From: Solirubrobacteraceae bacterium
Lineage (GTDB): Bacteria > Actinomycetota > Thermoleophilia > Solirubrobacterales > Solirubrobacteraceae
DNA length: 64,000 bases
NCBI GenBank assembly: GCA_024711025.1
Contig: JANJTP010000002.1
Coordinates: 1-64,000 of the forward strand
Direction: 5' to 3'
Shown here: positions 26,065 through 35,574 of the stretch, piece after piece
Position numbering within the stretch: the first letter of the stretch is position 1
Layout: every line of letters starts with the position of its first letter
Made by a program: the position numbers and the translations under genes
The notes under the pieces: model-generated
Seen by the model: the letters and a program-made list of their open reading frames with translations, nothing else
The model's database searches: none
Told to the model about the DNA's origin: nothing

Positions 26065-26996
26065 CGCAGATCGGCTTGACGTGCGGCGGAGTCTGGTGGG
26101 AGCCCGACCTCTTCCAGGAGATCGAGCGGCTGGGCTTCGACTCGATCTGGACCGGCGAGCACATCGTCTTCCATCGGCCGATCCTCGACGCGATCTCCGT
26201 CGTCGCCGGCCTTGCGGCCGTCACCGAGCGGGTCGAGATCGGCCCCGCGGCGATCATGGTCCCGCTGCGCCATCCGACGCTGCTCGCGAAGGAGCTCGCG
26301 TCCATCGACATCATGTCCAATGGTCGCCTGATCGTCACCGCGGGCGTCGGCGGCGAGTATCCCAAGGAGTTCGAGGCGTGCGGCGTGCCGCACCCTCGCC
26401 GCGGTCGGCGCACGACCGAGATGGTCGAGATCATGCGCAAGTACTGGACCGAGGAGCGCTTCTCCTACCACGGCGAGCTGCTCGAGCTGGACAACGTCTG
26501 GATGGAGCCCAAGCCCGTCTCGCCGGGCGGCCCGCGCATCTGGATGGCGGGGCGGTCGAACGCCGCGATCGAGCGCGCGGTGCGCCACGGCGACGGCTAC
26601 ATGCCCTACATGTTCACGCCCGAGCAGTGCGCCGACTCGATGCGGCGGATCCGGGAGACCTCCGAGCGCCTCGAGCAGCCGCTGCGCCCGAACTTCACCC
26701 TTTCGGCGTTCATCTACACGAGCCTCCACGACGATCGCGAGTACGCGAGGCGACTTGCGGTCGAGGATCTCGGCTGGCGCTACAACCAGCCGTTCGACCG
26801 GCTCGTCGACAAGTACTGCGTGTACGGGACCGCCGAGCAGGTCAACGAGCAGCTGCAGGCGTTCGTCGATGCCGGGGTCACACATTTCGTGCTCGCGCCG
26901 GTGCAGGAGAAGGGAGGAGAGCGCGAGGTGGTCGCGCGCTACGCCGAAGATGTGCTGGGGCCGATGAAGGCGTCGGCTGCCGTGAAGGCCGCATGA
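26061..26996 (+). CDS. LLM-class, probably F420-dependent, oxidoreductase
   Basis: A 311-residue luciferase-like TIM-barrel protein. The N-terminal GFDSIWTGEHIVF motif, GVGGEYPKEFEACGV and the C-terminal GTAEQVNEQLQAFVDAGVTHF are typical of F420-dependent LLM enzymes of actinobacteria. The start is a GTG overlapping the stop of the enolase-like gene. F420H2 or flavin use cannot be decided from the sequence alone. In this cluster it could reduce or oxygenate a ring intermediate. Confidence 0.88.
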   Translation: MTQIGLTCGGVWWEPDLFQEIERLGFDSIWTGEHIVFHRPILDAISVVAGLAAVTERVEIGPAAIMVPLRHPTLLAKELASIDIMSNGRLIVTAGVGGEYPKEFEACGVPHPRRGRRTTEMVEIMRKYWTEERFSYHGELLELDNVWMEPKPVSPGGPRIWMAGRSNAAIERAVRHGDGYMPYMFTPEQCADSMRRIRETSERLEQPLRPNFTLSAFIYTSLHDDREYARRLAVEDLGWRYNQPFDRLVDKYCVYGTAEQVNEQLQAFVDAGVTHFVLAPVQEKGGEREVVARYAEDVLGPMKASAAVKAA

Positions 26997-27060
26997 TGCG
27001 CGAGCCGCTGACGATCACGCGCGAGATTGCCGGCGGAGCGTGGCCCCGGAGGAGCGGGAC

Positions 27061-27885
27061 GTGATCCCGGGCCGCAGACGATCCCGAGCGGTCGCGCCCG
27101 GCGACGCGTCCGGCGCTGTCGGTCTCGTCGTCGAGGACGTCGTCTCCGGCTACCGCGGAGCGCCGTCGGTGGTCCACGACATGTCGCTGTCCGTGGCTCC
27201 CGGCGAGGTCGTCGCGGTGCTCGGGCGCAACGGCGCGGGCAAGACCACGCTGCTGTCGACGATCTCCGGGGTGCTTCGCTGCCGGCGCGGGAGGGTCGCG
27301 CTCGGCGACGAGCAGCTCAGCGGCATGCCCGCTCCGCGCATCGCCGCCGCAGGCGTCGCGCACGTCCCCGAGGGACGGCGCGTCATTCCCGGGATGAGCG
27401 TCGACGACAACCTCCGGCTCGGCGGCTACTCGCTGCGCTCGCGCACGGTGATCGAGGAGCAGCTCCGCAGCGTCATCGGGCTCTTCCCGATGCTCGAGCC
27501 ATGGCGCCGGCGGGTCGCGGGAAGCCTCAGCGGCGGCGAGCAGCAGATGCTCGCGATCGCGCGCGGGCTGATGGGCAAGCCGCGCGTCGTCCTGCTGGAC
27601 GAGCCGTTGACCGGGCTGGCCCCGATCCTGCGCGCCGAGGTGCTCGGCGTCGTCGACGCGATGCGCACGGCGGGCCACGCGATTCTGATCGTCGAGCAGA
27701 ACGCGGCGGAGACGTTGCCGTTCGCGGATCGCGTGCTGGTCATCCACGAGGGACGGATCACCCTCAGCGGCTCGGCCGCCGAGATGGCGAGCAGCTCCGC
27801 CATCCAAGAGGAGTACCTGGGACTGCCCATCGGACGTACGGCAGGGGAGCCATGTCCAACTAGGGAGGAGAGCAGAAGATGGTGA
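27061..27885 (+). CDS. livF: Branched-chain amino-acid type ABC transporter ATPase (LivF)
   Basis: A 274-residue ATPase with Walker A GRNGAGKT, signature LSGGEQQM and Walker B VVLLDEPLTGLAP, the LivF hallmark. GGAGGAG (27048-27054) 6 nt upstream selects GTG 27061 over the earlier GTG 27040. The C-terminus ends over the binding-protein start (27879). With LivG (31079) it forms the ATPase heterodimer of the importer. Confidence 0.9.
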   Translation: MIPGRRRSRAVAPGDASGAVGLVVEDVVSGYRGAPSVVHDMSLSVAPGEVVAVLGRNGAGKTTLLSTISGVLRCRRGRVALGDEQLSGMPAPRIAAAGVAHVPEGRRVIPGMSVDDNLRLGGYSLRSRTVIEEQLRSVIGLFPMLEPWRRRVAGSLSGGEQQMLAIARGLMGKPRVVLLDEPLTGLAPILRAEVLGVVDAMRTAGHAILIVEQNAAETLPFADRVLVIHEGRITLSGSAAEMASSSAIQEEYLGLPIGRTAGEPCPTREESRRW

Positions 27886-29039
27886 GTCATATCAAGTGGG
27901 CCGGCGCCGCGATGGTCGGCGCAGCGGCGCTCGCTGCCGTAGGGTGCGGAGGCTCGGACAAGACGAGCAGCGCGTCCGACGCGGGCTCGGCCAACGCGGT
28001 GAAGGTGGCGATCGTCCAGCCGTACAGCGGCGACTCCGCGTATTACGGCGAGTACGCCGACCAGGCGTTCAAGCTGGCGATGGAGGAGCTCGGCAGCACG
28101 CCGGGCGGGCACGCGATCACCTTCGTCCGCGGTGACAGCAAGTGCGTCCCGACGGCCGCCGTGCAGGCGGGCAACCAGGTTCTCGCGCAGTCGCCGGTCG
28201 CCGTGATGGCCCCGGCGTGCTCCGGTGACACGCTGGCGCTCAAGCCGCTGCTGAAGGCGCGCAACGTCTCGGCGTGCTCGATCAACCTGCATCCCGAGAT
28301 CACCGAGGCCAACGGGAAGATCGTCCGCGCTGCTCCGAGTGACGCCTTCACCAACGAGCTGTTCGCCAAGTACATCGCCGACAAGGGCGTCAAGAAGATC
28401 GGGATCCTCCACGACACGAGCGGCTACGGCCAGGGCAACGTCGACACGCTGGTGTCCTCGCTGGAGAAGAACGGCGTCAAGGTCGCCGTCAACGCGACGT
28501 ACGACTTCGCCGACACCGACTACTCCGGGCAGATCGTGAAGCTCAAGAAGGCGAAGGTCGACGCGGCGTACTTCGAGGGCTACGACCTCGCCGCGGGGAA
28601 CCTCGTCAAGCAGGCCAAGCAGCTCCAGCTCGACGTTCCCTACTACGCCAACACCAACGCGGGCAACGACACCGCCGAGAAGGCCGCCGGCAAGTCGCTC
28701 GACGGCGTGCTGTTCGCGACCGCGTTCCTCGCGGACTCGTCGGACGCGACGCGGAAGTTCACCGCGACCTGGCAGCAGAAGTTCAACCAGGCGCCGAACT
28801 CCGACAGCGTCGACCTCTACCAGTGCGCGGTCGTGATCCTCAAGGCCATCGAGGCCACCGGCAAGAACGCGACGGGCGCGACGGTCGGCGAGCAGATGGC
28901 CAAAGTGTCGGCCCCGGGCGTGACGGTCGGGACGATGGCGTTCGACGCCAGCGGCGACCTCAACGACCCGCCGGTGCTGATCGGCACCTGGAAGGACGGC
29001 AAGGCGGTGCTCGTCGACCGGCTCTCCGGAGCCGAGTAG
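27879..29039 (+). CDS. livK: Branched-chain amino-acid type substrate-binding lipoprotein (LivK)
   Basis: A 386-residue periplasmic-binding-protein-like lipoprotein. The signal peptide ends in lipobox AVGC (Cys23). The mature protein has VAIVQPYSGDSAYYGEYA and the hinge region ILHDTSGYGQGN, as in the Leu/Ile/Val-binding family that also binds aromatic and other carboxylates in catabolic clusters. GGGAGGAGAG before the ATG is a strong ribosome binding site. The gene overlaps livF by 7 bp. Confidence 0.92.
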   Translation: MVSHIKWAGAAMVGAAALAAVGCGGSDKTSSASDAGSANAVKVAIVQPYSGDSAYYGEYADQAFKLAMEELGSTPGGHAITFVRGDSKCVPTAAVQAGNQVLAQSPVAVMAPACSGDTLALKPLLKARNVSACSINLHPEITEANGKIVRAAPSDAFTNELFAKYIADKGVKKIGILHDTSGYGQGNVDTLVSSLEKNGVKVAVNATYDFADTDYSGQIVKLKKAKVDAAYFEGYDLAAGNLVKQAKQLQLDVPYYANTNAGNDTAEKAAGKSLDGVLFATAFLADSSDATRKFTATWQQKFNQAPNSDSVDLYQCAVVILKAIEATGKNATGATVGEQMAKVSAPGVTVGTMAFDASGDLNDPPVLIGTWKDGKAVLVDRLSGAE

Positions 29040-29076
29040 GCAGCGCCGCGACATCGCGTGAACCCGGTCTCCGAGC

Positions 29077-29955
29077 ATGAGCACCTTCATCCAGGCAGTG
29101 GTCGCCGGAATCGCGGCGGGAGCCGTGTACGGGCTCCTCGGGGCCGGGTTCTCGCTGGCGTACAAGACGACGGGCATCATCAACTTCGCCCATGGCGACA
29201 TCGCGATGCTCGGGGCGTACGTGACGTTCAGCGTCTTCGGCTGGGGGGCGCCGCTGTTCGTGGCGGCGCTCGCCGGCGTCGTCGCCGGAGGGCTTGCGGG
29301 GGCCGTGATGGAGCGGGGCGTGCTGCGTCCGCTCTACAAGCGCCCGCTCGTCGCGGGAATCCTGGCCACGGTCGGCGTGTCGGTCGTCCTCCAGAGCGTC
29401 ATCCAGCTCGTCTGGGGGAGCCTGCCGTTGACGCTTCCGTCCTTGGCCTCTTCGACGCCATGGCGGATCGGGTCGGTGGCGTTCTCCCCGGCGCAGGCGG
29501 TGCTGCTCGCCGTCACGATCATCGTGAGCACCGCGCTGATCTTCGCCGTGGACCGCACGCGCGTGGGGCGGGGCATGCGCGCATGCGCCCAGGACAGCGG
29601 CGTGGTCGTCCTGTTCGGGATATCGCCCGAGCGGCTGTACCTGACCGCGTTCGCCATCGCGGGGATGCTCGCCGGCCTTGCGGGCGCCCTTATCACGCCG
29701 ACGATCGGCCTGACGCCGAGTCGCGGGGTGAGCCTGAGCGTGCTCGGGTTCGCCGCCGCGGTGCTCGGCGGGCTGGGGAGCGTCACCGGGGCGATCGTCG
29801 GCGGGATCGCGATCGCGGTCCTGCGCAACCTCGCGTCCGTCTACGTGAGCGCGGGGTATGCCGACGCCGTCGCGTACCTCGCGATCGTGCTCGTCCTGCT
29901 CGTCCGCGTCCGCGGGCTGCTGGGCGACGATCTCGAAACGGTGAGGAGCGTCTGA
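29077..29955 (+). CDS. livH: Branched-chain type ABC permease (LivH)
   Basis: A 292-residue permease with about eight membrane segments. GAVYGLLGAGFSLAYKTTGI at the N-terminus and INFAHGDIAMLGAY are LivH signatures. It pairs with the LivM protein encoded directly downstream. Confidence 0.92.
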   Translation: MSTFIQAVVAGIAAGAVYGLLGAGFSLAYKTTGIINFAHGDIAMLGAYVTFSVFGWGAPLFVAALAGVVAGGLAGAVMERGVLRPLYKRPLVAGILATVGVSVVLQSVIQLVWGSLPLTLPSLASSTPWRIGSVAFSPAQAVLLAVTIIVSTALIFAVDRTRVGRGMRACAQDSGVVVLFGISPERLYLTAFAIAGMLAGLAGALITPTIGLTPSRGVSLSVLGFAAAVLGGLGSVTGAIVGGIAIAVLRNLASVYVSAGYADAVAYLAIVLVLLVRVRGLLGDDLETVRSV

Positions 29956-29957
29956 CC

Positions 29958-31082
29958 GTGCCCGCCACCGGCTCATCGCAGAGGTCCGAGGAAGCCGCCG
30001 CGCCGGCGGCGGCTCCGCTCGCCGAAGAGCACGCCGCGCGCCATGCGCGGGCCGCTCGGCGCGGCCTGGCGACCATCCTCGGGGATCGGGGCGTTCCCGG
30101 CCGGCAGAGGCCGCTGCTCACGCGCCTGATCGCCGTCGCGCTGCTCGTGCAGGTCGTGCCCGGCCTCGTCTCCGGACCGAACCTCCTGACCCTGAACCTG
30201 GCCTGCGTGTACGCGATGGCCGCCATCGGCCTGTCGATCGTCTTCTCGCTCGGGGGTTTCGTCTCCGTCGCCCAGGCGGCGGTCATGGCGGTCGGTGGCT
30301 ACATCCTCATCCTCCTGTTCGGCCCGACCGTCGGCTTCCCGGTGGCGCTGCTGCTGGCCGGTCTCGGAGGTGCCCTCGTCTCCGCGCTCACGGGCATCGT
30401 CGGCGCGCGGGTCAAGTCGCACTACTTCATCCTCATCTCGCTGGCGCTCGCCGAGACGATCCAGCTCGTCATCACCAACGCGACGAGCGTGACGGGCGGG
30501 GCGAACGGCGTCGGGCTGAAGGCGCCCGCGAGCGTCCTCGGCCTCGACCTCGGGCTGCCCACCGACTACTTCCGCTTCATCACGATCCTGACGTTCGTCG
30601 TCATCTACCTCGCGGACTCGCTGCGCGCCTCGCGCGCGGGGCTGGCGCTACGGGCGCAGACCGTCGACGGATACCTGGCCCTCGCCGCGGGTGTGGCGAT
30701 CGGCCGCTACCGGATCATGGCGACGGCCATCGGCGGCGTCTTCGCGGGGCTCGCCGGCGGCATGGTCGCGATCCGCGACGGCTACCTGGGCCCGCAGAAC
30801 TTCGGCCTCGACACGTCGATCCTGCTCCTGCTGATGGTCGTCATCGCCGGCACCGGCAGGGCGGGCAGCGTCGTCGTGAGCGCCCTGATCCTGACCTTCC
30901 TCTCCCAGGGCCTGCTGACGCTCACATCGACCGGCACGCTCATCTACGGCATGGGCCTGATCGTTCTGATCATCTTCGCTCCCGAGGGCCTTGGAGGGCT
31001 TCCGCGCCTGGCTCGGGGCGCGCTCGGCAGGCTCGGCGCGCGCAGAGCGGGCACTGCGTCCGACGACGGGGGTGAGCGATGA
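29958..31082 (+). CDS. livM: Branched-chain type ABC permease (LivM)
   Basis: A 374-residue permease with a ~55-residue Ala-rich soluble N-terminus and about nine membrane segments (AIGLSIVFSLGGFVSVAQAA is the LivM motif). GAGGAG (29943-29948) 9 nt before GTG 29958 supports the start. The stop overlaps the livG start (ATGA). Confidence 0.9.
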   Translation: MPATGSSQRSEEAAAPAAAPLAEEHAARHARAARRGLATILGDRGVPGRQRPLLTRLIAVALLVQVVPGLVSGPNLLTLNLACVYAMAAIGLSIVFSLGGFVSVAQAAVMAVGGYILILLFGPTVGFPVALLLAGLGGALVSALTGIVGARVKSHYFILISLALAETIQLVITNATSVTGGANGVGLKAPASVLGLDLGLPTDYFRFITILTFVVIYLADSLRASRAGLALRAQTVDGYLALAAGVAIGRYRIMATAIGGVFAGLAGGMVAIRDGYLGPQNFGLDTSILLLLMVVIAGTGRAGSVVVSALILTFLSQGLLTLTSTGTLIYGMGLIVLIIFAPEGLGGLPRLARGALGRLGARRAGTASDDGGER

Positions 31083-31900
31083 GCGCGGGCGAGATCGGCC
31101 TCGAGCTGCGGGACGTCAGCGTGCAGTTCGGCGGCATTCACGCCGTCCAGGGCGTCGACTTCTCCGTAGCTCCGTCGCGGGTGCACGGGCTCGTCGGCCC
31201 CAACGGCTCGGGGAAGACCACGATCCTGAACGCGATCTGCGGGTTCGTCGGCTCGGACGGCGAGATCGAGGTCGGAGGGGCGCGCATCGACGGGATGGGC
31301 TCCTACGGCAGGATGAGGCGCGGTCTCGGGCGAACCTTCCAGAATCCGCGGCCGGCCCGAGAGCTCACCGTGCGCGACCTCCTGAGGATCGGTGAGCACG
31401 ATCGCAAGGCGCAGCCGTGGTGGCAGGTCGCCCTCACGCCGCGCGCGGCCGACCGTGCCCTGCGGGAGTCCAACGAGCGGGCGAGCAGGCTGCTCGCGAT
31501 GGTCGACATCGGTCCCGGGCTGCTCGAGCAGCAGCTCGTCAACCTGCCGGCGGGCGTCCTCAAGATGGTCGACATCGCGCGAGCGCTGATGGGCGCCCCC
31601 AGGGTGCTGCTGCTCGACGAGCCGACGTCGGGGATGAACGACGTGGAGATCGACCTGCTCCACGCAGCGCTTCGAGAGCTGAGCGGCGACTCGCTGACCA
31701 TCCTGCTGGTCGAGCACAACCTGCGGTTCATGTTCGACATCTGCGATTCGATGACGGTGCTCGCGACCGGGCGGGTCGTCGGGCACGGGACGCCGACCGA
31801 GGTGTTCCAGCGCGAGGAGGTCATCCACGCCTACATGGGCAGCTCGACCGCCTCCGTTCACGAGTCCAGGCCCCATCCGGTGGAGCCGTCGGCCGGTTAG
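31079..31900 (+). CDS. livG: Branched-chain type ABC transporter ATPase (LivG)
   Basis: A 273-residue ATPase with Walker A GPNGSGKT, GRTFQNPRPARELTVRD (Q-loop region) and Walker B LLLDEPTSGMN. The signature position reads LPAGVLKM, a departure from LSGGQ that also occurs in some LivG proteins (LSYGQ/LPYG forms). It completes the five-gene Liv importer. Confidence 0.9.
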   Translation: MSAGEIGLELRDVSVQFGGIHAVQGVDFSVAPSRVHGLVGPNGSGKTTILNAICGFVGSDGEIEVGGARIDGMGSYGRMRRGLGRTFQNPRPARELTVRDLLRIGEHDRKAQPWWQVALTPRAADRALRESNERASRLLAMVDIGPGLLEQQLVNLPAGVLKMVDIARALMGAPRVLLLDEPTSGMNDVEIDLLHAALRELSGDSLTILLVEHNLRFMFDICDSMTVLATGRVVGHGTPTEVFQREEVIHAYMGSSTASVHESRPHPVEPSAG

Positions 31901-31938
31901 GACAACGTCTCTTGTACACACCTGAAGAGGAGTCCGCG

Positions 31939-33393
31939 ATGGAGTTCCAGTCCCTTCCATCCGTCGTCGTCGACGGTGATCGCGAGGTTTCGGCCGGCGA
32001 GCTGTCGGCGGATGTGCTGCGCGTCGCCGCCGGTCTGCGGGATCGCGGGGTCGGGCCTGGGGATCGCGTCGTCGTGTCGTTGGCGAGCTCGTATGAGTTC
32101 GTGGCGGTGCACCTGGCTCTCGACGCGCTTGGTGCGGTGACGGTGAATTTGCCGGCGGGCTTTCGTCGTGAGGTGGGGCAGGTCGTGCGGATGGTGGATG
32201 CGGTGTTGTGCGTGATGGGACTCGTCGAGGACGCCCGTGTTTACGGGGACCTGCGGCGGGTCGTCTCGGTGGCCGACGGGCTCGATGCGCTGAGCGGCGA
32301 TCCGTCGGGGTTGGTGCTCGCGCCCCGCGCTGGGGGTGAGCGTGCTTGGCTGGCGTTTACGTCCGGCTCGACAGGGACTCCCAGGGCGGCTGTCCACACC
32401 CGCCGGTCGCTGGCGGCGAGCACGCGCGCGATGGCCGAGCGCTACGGCGTGGGCGCGGACGACAGCGTCCTGGTCGCGGCGCCCGTGGGACACGCGATCG
32501 GTTTCTGCTACGGAGTGCGGCTGGCGTGCGACGTCGGAGCGCGGATGGTTCTGCAGCGCTCGTGGAGCGCGGACAGGGCGATCGCGTTGATCGACGAGCA
32601 GGGCTGCACGTTCGCGGCGGTTCCTGCGCCGTTCCTCGCGGACCTGGTCGATGCGGGGGTGCGGCCCGCGGGCGGGACGCTGCGCCACCTGCTCGTGGGC
32701 GGCGCGCCGGTTCCACGCGATCAGCTCGTCGAGGCCGATGCGCTGTTCGGGCCGGGCGTCGCGAGCAGGTACTTCGGCGCCAGTGAGTGCGGCGCGGTGC
32801 TGTCGTGTCCGCCCGGCGCCGCGGACGCGCAGCGGCTCTCCAGCGATGGGGTCGTGATGGGTGGTCTGGAGGTGCGGGTCGTCGACGAGGCGGGGCTGGA
32901 CGTCGCGGTCGGGGTGCAGGGCGAGATGCTCGTGCGCGGCGAGCAGGTCGCGCTGGGTTACTGGGCGAGCAATGACAGCGACGAGCAGTTCGGCGTCGAC
33001 GGCTGGTTCGCCACGCGCGATCGTGTGGTGGTCGATGGGGCGGGTTATGTCTGTGTGACCGGGCGGCTGAAGGATCTTGTGATCAGCGGCGCGGTGAACG
33101 TCGTGCCGCGGGAGGTTGAGGAGGCTGTGGCGAGCCATCCGGCGGTCGGTCACGTGATCGTGTTCGGGCGCCCGGATCGGCGGATGGGTGAGCGGGTCGT
33201 CGCGGCGTTCACCGCGGTCGGTGAGCCGCCGGGTCTTGAGGCGATCCGCGAGTGGCTGGCGTCGTCGGGGTTGGCTCGCGCGAAGTGGCCGGCTGAGGTC
33301 GTCGTGATCGACGAGCTCCCGCGGACCGGGTCGGGGAAGATCGATCGTGAGCGGGTTCGCGGCGAGCTGCTGGGCGGTGAGCTGGCATCGTGA
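31939..33393 (+). CDS. AMP-dependent acyl-CoA/aryl-CoA ligase
   Basis: A 484-residue ANL-family ligase. AFTSGSTGTPRAAVHT is the P-loop, YFGASECG the adenylate motif, the hinge is VTGRLKDLVISGAVNV, and the C-terminal Lys is in PRTGSGKIDRERV. The short length fits benzoate- or small-carboxylate-type ligases more than fatty-acyl ones. AAGAGGAG precedes ATG 31939. It probably activates the imported carboxylate as its CoA thioester. It overlaps the CoA-transferase gene by 4 bp. Confidence 0.88.
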   Translation: MEFQSLPSVVVDGDREVSAGELSADVLRVAAGLRDRGVGPGDRVVVSLASSYEFVAVHLALDALGAVTVNLPAGFRREVGQVVRMVDAVLCVMGLVEDARVYGDLRRVVSVADGLDALSGDPSGLVLAPRAGGERAWLAFTSGSTGTPRAAVHTRRSLAASTRAMAERYGVGADDSVLVAAPVGHAIGFCYGVRLACDVGARMVLQRSWSADRAIALIDEQGCTFAAVPAPFLADLVDAGVRPAGGTLRHLLVGGAPVPRDQLVEADALFGPGVASRYFGASECGAVLSCPPGAADAQRLSSDGVVMGGLEVRVVDEAGLDVAVGVQGEMLVRGEQVALGYWASNDSDEQFGVDGWFATRDRVVVDGAGYVCVTGRLKDLVISGAVNVVPREVEEAVASHPAVGHVIVFGRPDRRMGERVVAAFTAVGEPPGLEAIREWLASSGLARAKWPAEVVVIDELPRTGSGKIDRERVRGELLGGELAS

Positions 33394-35555
33394 GCCGGGG
33401 CGTTTCGCGGCTGCGTGTCCTGGAGCTGTGTGAGGGGATCGCGGGGCCGTTGTGCGGGCGGCACCTGGCGCTGCTCGGGGCCGATGTGGAGCGCGTGGAG
33501 CCTGCGGGCGGGGATCGTGCGCGGGCGTGGGGGCGTCATGCGCCGGGCGCGCTTTATCGGCTGCTCGCCGGCGGCAAGCGGGTCTTGGCGGGCGATTTGC
33601 CGGTGGGGGCGGACGTCGTTCTGGCTGATGAGGGCCGGATCGATCCTGGGGAGCTCGTCGCCGGTGGGCGGGCGCGGCTCGTTGTGCTGTTCGAGCGTGA
33701 GCGGCTCGAGGACGGCGCGCTGGTGGGCAGCGACAGTGCGGTGCAGGGGCTGTTGGGGATGATGGACTACGTGGGTGATCGCTGGGAGGGGCCGGCGCGC
33801 ACCGGCGCTGATTTCGCGTCGGTGTGCGCGGGGCTGTGCGGGGCTCATGCGGTGCTCGCCTGGCTGCTCGGGCCGCGACCGGCCGGCGTCGAGGTCGTGC
33901 GGGTCTCGGCGCTGCGTGCGCTGGCGGCTTTGAAGAGCGTGATCTGGGCGGCGCGCACGGCGCCCGACGAGTGGAGCGGCAGCCATGTCGTCGCGCGTGA
34001 TCGGCGGGTGGACGGCGGCTATCGCGTCGAGGACGGCTGGGTCACGATCGACTTCCCGCACGACGCGCGCGGGGAATGGTCGCGGTTCTGCGTGGAGCTG
34101 GGCCTCGAGGGGCTCGTCGAGCGGGCCGGTGATCGCTGGTGGGAGACGGTCGGCTGGGGCGATGACGTGGACGACGCGCGCGGGCTGTTCGAGGCGGCGC
34201 TGCGCGGGCTGACGCGCGAGCAGGCGAGCGATCTGGTGCGCCGCTTCGGTGGCTCGTCGGTTGCGTTCAACGCGCCTTGTGAGGCGCTCGGCCACGACCA
34301 GGCTCGTTCGCTGGGGGTGAGGGTCGGGGGGCTGGGGTGGCGCGTGCTCGCCGGCGGCGGCGAGAGCGTCCTCGGCGCCCCGGAGCCCGGTGCGGCGCCC
34401 GCGTTGCCGCTTGGCGGGGTCAACGTCGTCGATTTCGGCGTCGGTGGTGTCGGTCCGTTCGCCGGTTCGCTGCTCGCCTCGCTCGGCGCGCAGGTGATCA
34501 AGATCGAGGCGCCGAACGAGTTCATACACGCGGTGCGTCCGCTGTCCGGTGGGCTCGCGAGCACCTATTCGGCGCTCAACGTCGGTAAGCGATCGATCGA
34601 GCTGAACCTCAAGGACCCGGCTGATGGGGCGACCGCCCGCGCGCTCGTCGGCGAGGCGCACGTCGTCCTGGAGAACTTCCGCGCCGGCGCGATGGATCGC
34701 CTCGGGTTCGGCTACGCGCAGCTGAGCGAGCTCAACCCGGGGCTGGTGTATGTGTCGGCGTCGGGCTTCGGCTCGGTCGGAGCGATGGCGGGCCTGCAGT
34801 GCACCGACCCGCACATCCAGGCGTTCGCCGGCTGGGCAGCGGCGAACGCCGGCCCGCAGGGCGCCCCCAGGCGCACCCGCTACTACGCGCTGCTGGACCT
34901 CGTCAGCTCGCTGGTCATCGTCGAGGGCGTGCTCGCCGCGCTCGCGGGGCGCTGCGGTGTCGATCGCGGCTCGCATGTCGAGGTGTCGATGCTCGAGGCG
35001 GTCGTCGGCGCGCACGTCAGCCGCTGGGCCGGCCTGGAACGGGGCGCGCAGTGGAGCTGCGAGCGTCTCTACGCCCCCGACGGCATCTTCGCGACCGCTG
35101 ACGGCGCGATCGCGCTGAGCGTCGAGGACGACGAGCAGTGGGCCGCGCTGCTGCGTGCCCTCGGCGAGCCGCGCGAGCTGCTCGCGGCGCGCTGGCAAGC
35201 GAACGCCGGGCGCCTCGCCCACGAGCCGGCGCTCGACGCGGCGCTCGGCGCGATCCTCGCACGACGCTCCTCCCAGGGCTGGCTCGCCACGCTGTCCGCC
35301 ACCGACGTCAGCGTGGCGCGCGTGACAGGAGACGACGACGCCGTGCTACGACGCGACCTCTGGCAGCGCGACTACCTGCGGCCCCTGCTGCGCCACGGCC
35401 GCGCACCGCTACGCGGCGGCGGACCGCCATGGGCGTACGAGCCACCACTACCAACCCTCACCTCACCACAACCCGGCGGCGACAGCCCCTTCTTCGAAAG
35501 GCACGCCGGCGAGGATGGCGTCCGCACCGGCGAAGTCGATCGGATCGGCGCATGA
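33390..35555 (+). CDS. Double-length family III CoA-transferase (CaiB/BaiF-like tandem)
   Basis: A 721-residue protein formed of two CaiB-like halves. The N-half (~1-330) is shortened; the C-half (~345-715) is complete, with LGAQVIKIEAP, LNVGKRSIELNLKDP and ENFRAG. By hand alignment, the catalytic Asp of the C-half is in YYALLDLVSS, while the N-half has Ser at that place (GADFASVCAG), so only one active site seems functional. Family III enzymes work as interlocked dimers; this chain may be a built-in heterodimer. It follows the CoA ligase with a 4-bp overlap, so both supply CoA thioesters to the same pathway. Start GTG/ATG-type overlap start at 33390. Confidence 0.85.
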   Translation: MSRGVSRLRVLELCEGIAGPLCGRHLALLGADVERVEPAGGDRARAWGRHAPGALYRLLAGGKRVLAGDLPVGADVVLADEGRIDPGELVAGGRARLVVLFERERLEDGALVGSDSAVQGLLGMMDYVGDRWEGPARTGADFASVCAGLCGAHAVLAWLLGPRPAGVEVVRVSALRALAALKSVIWAARTAPDEWSGSHVVARDRRVDGGYRVEDGWVTIDFPHDARGEWSRFCVELGLEGLVERAGDRWWETVGWGDDVDDARGLFEAALRGLTREQASDLVRRFGGSSVAFNAPCEALGHDQARSLGVRVGGLGWRVLAGGGESVLGAPEPGAAPALPLGGVNVVDFGVGGVGPFAGSLLASLGAQVIKIEAPNEFIHAVRPLSGGLASTYSALNVGKRSIELNLKDPADGATARALVGEAHVVLENFRAGAMDRLGFGYAQLSELNPGLVYVSASGFGSVGAMAGLQCTDPHIQAFAGWAAANAGPQGAPRRTRYYALLDLVSSLVIVEGVLAALAGRCGVDRGSHVEVSMLEAVVGAHVSRWAGLERGAQWSCERLYAPDGIFATADGAIALSVEDDEQWAALLRALGEPRELLAARWQANAGRLAHEPALDAALGAILARRSSQGWLATLSATDVSVARVTGDDDAVLRRDLWQRDYLRPLLRHGRAPLRGGGPPWAYEPPLPTLTSPQPGGDSPFFERHAGEDGVRTGEVDRIGA

Positions 35556-35574
35556 ACGGGAGGAGAGCACCGAG

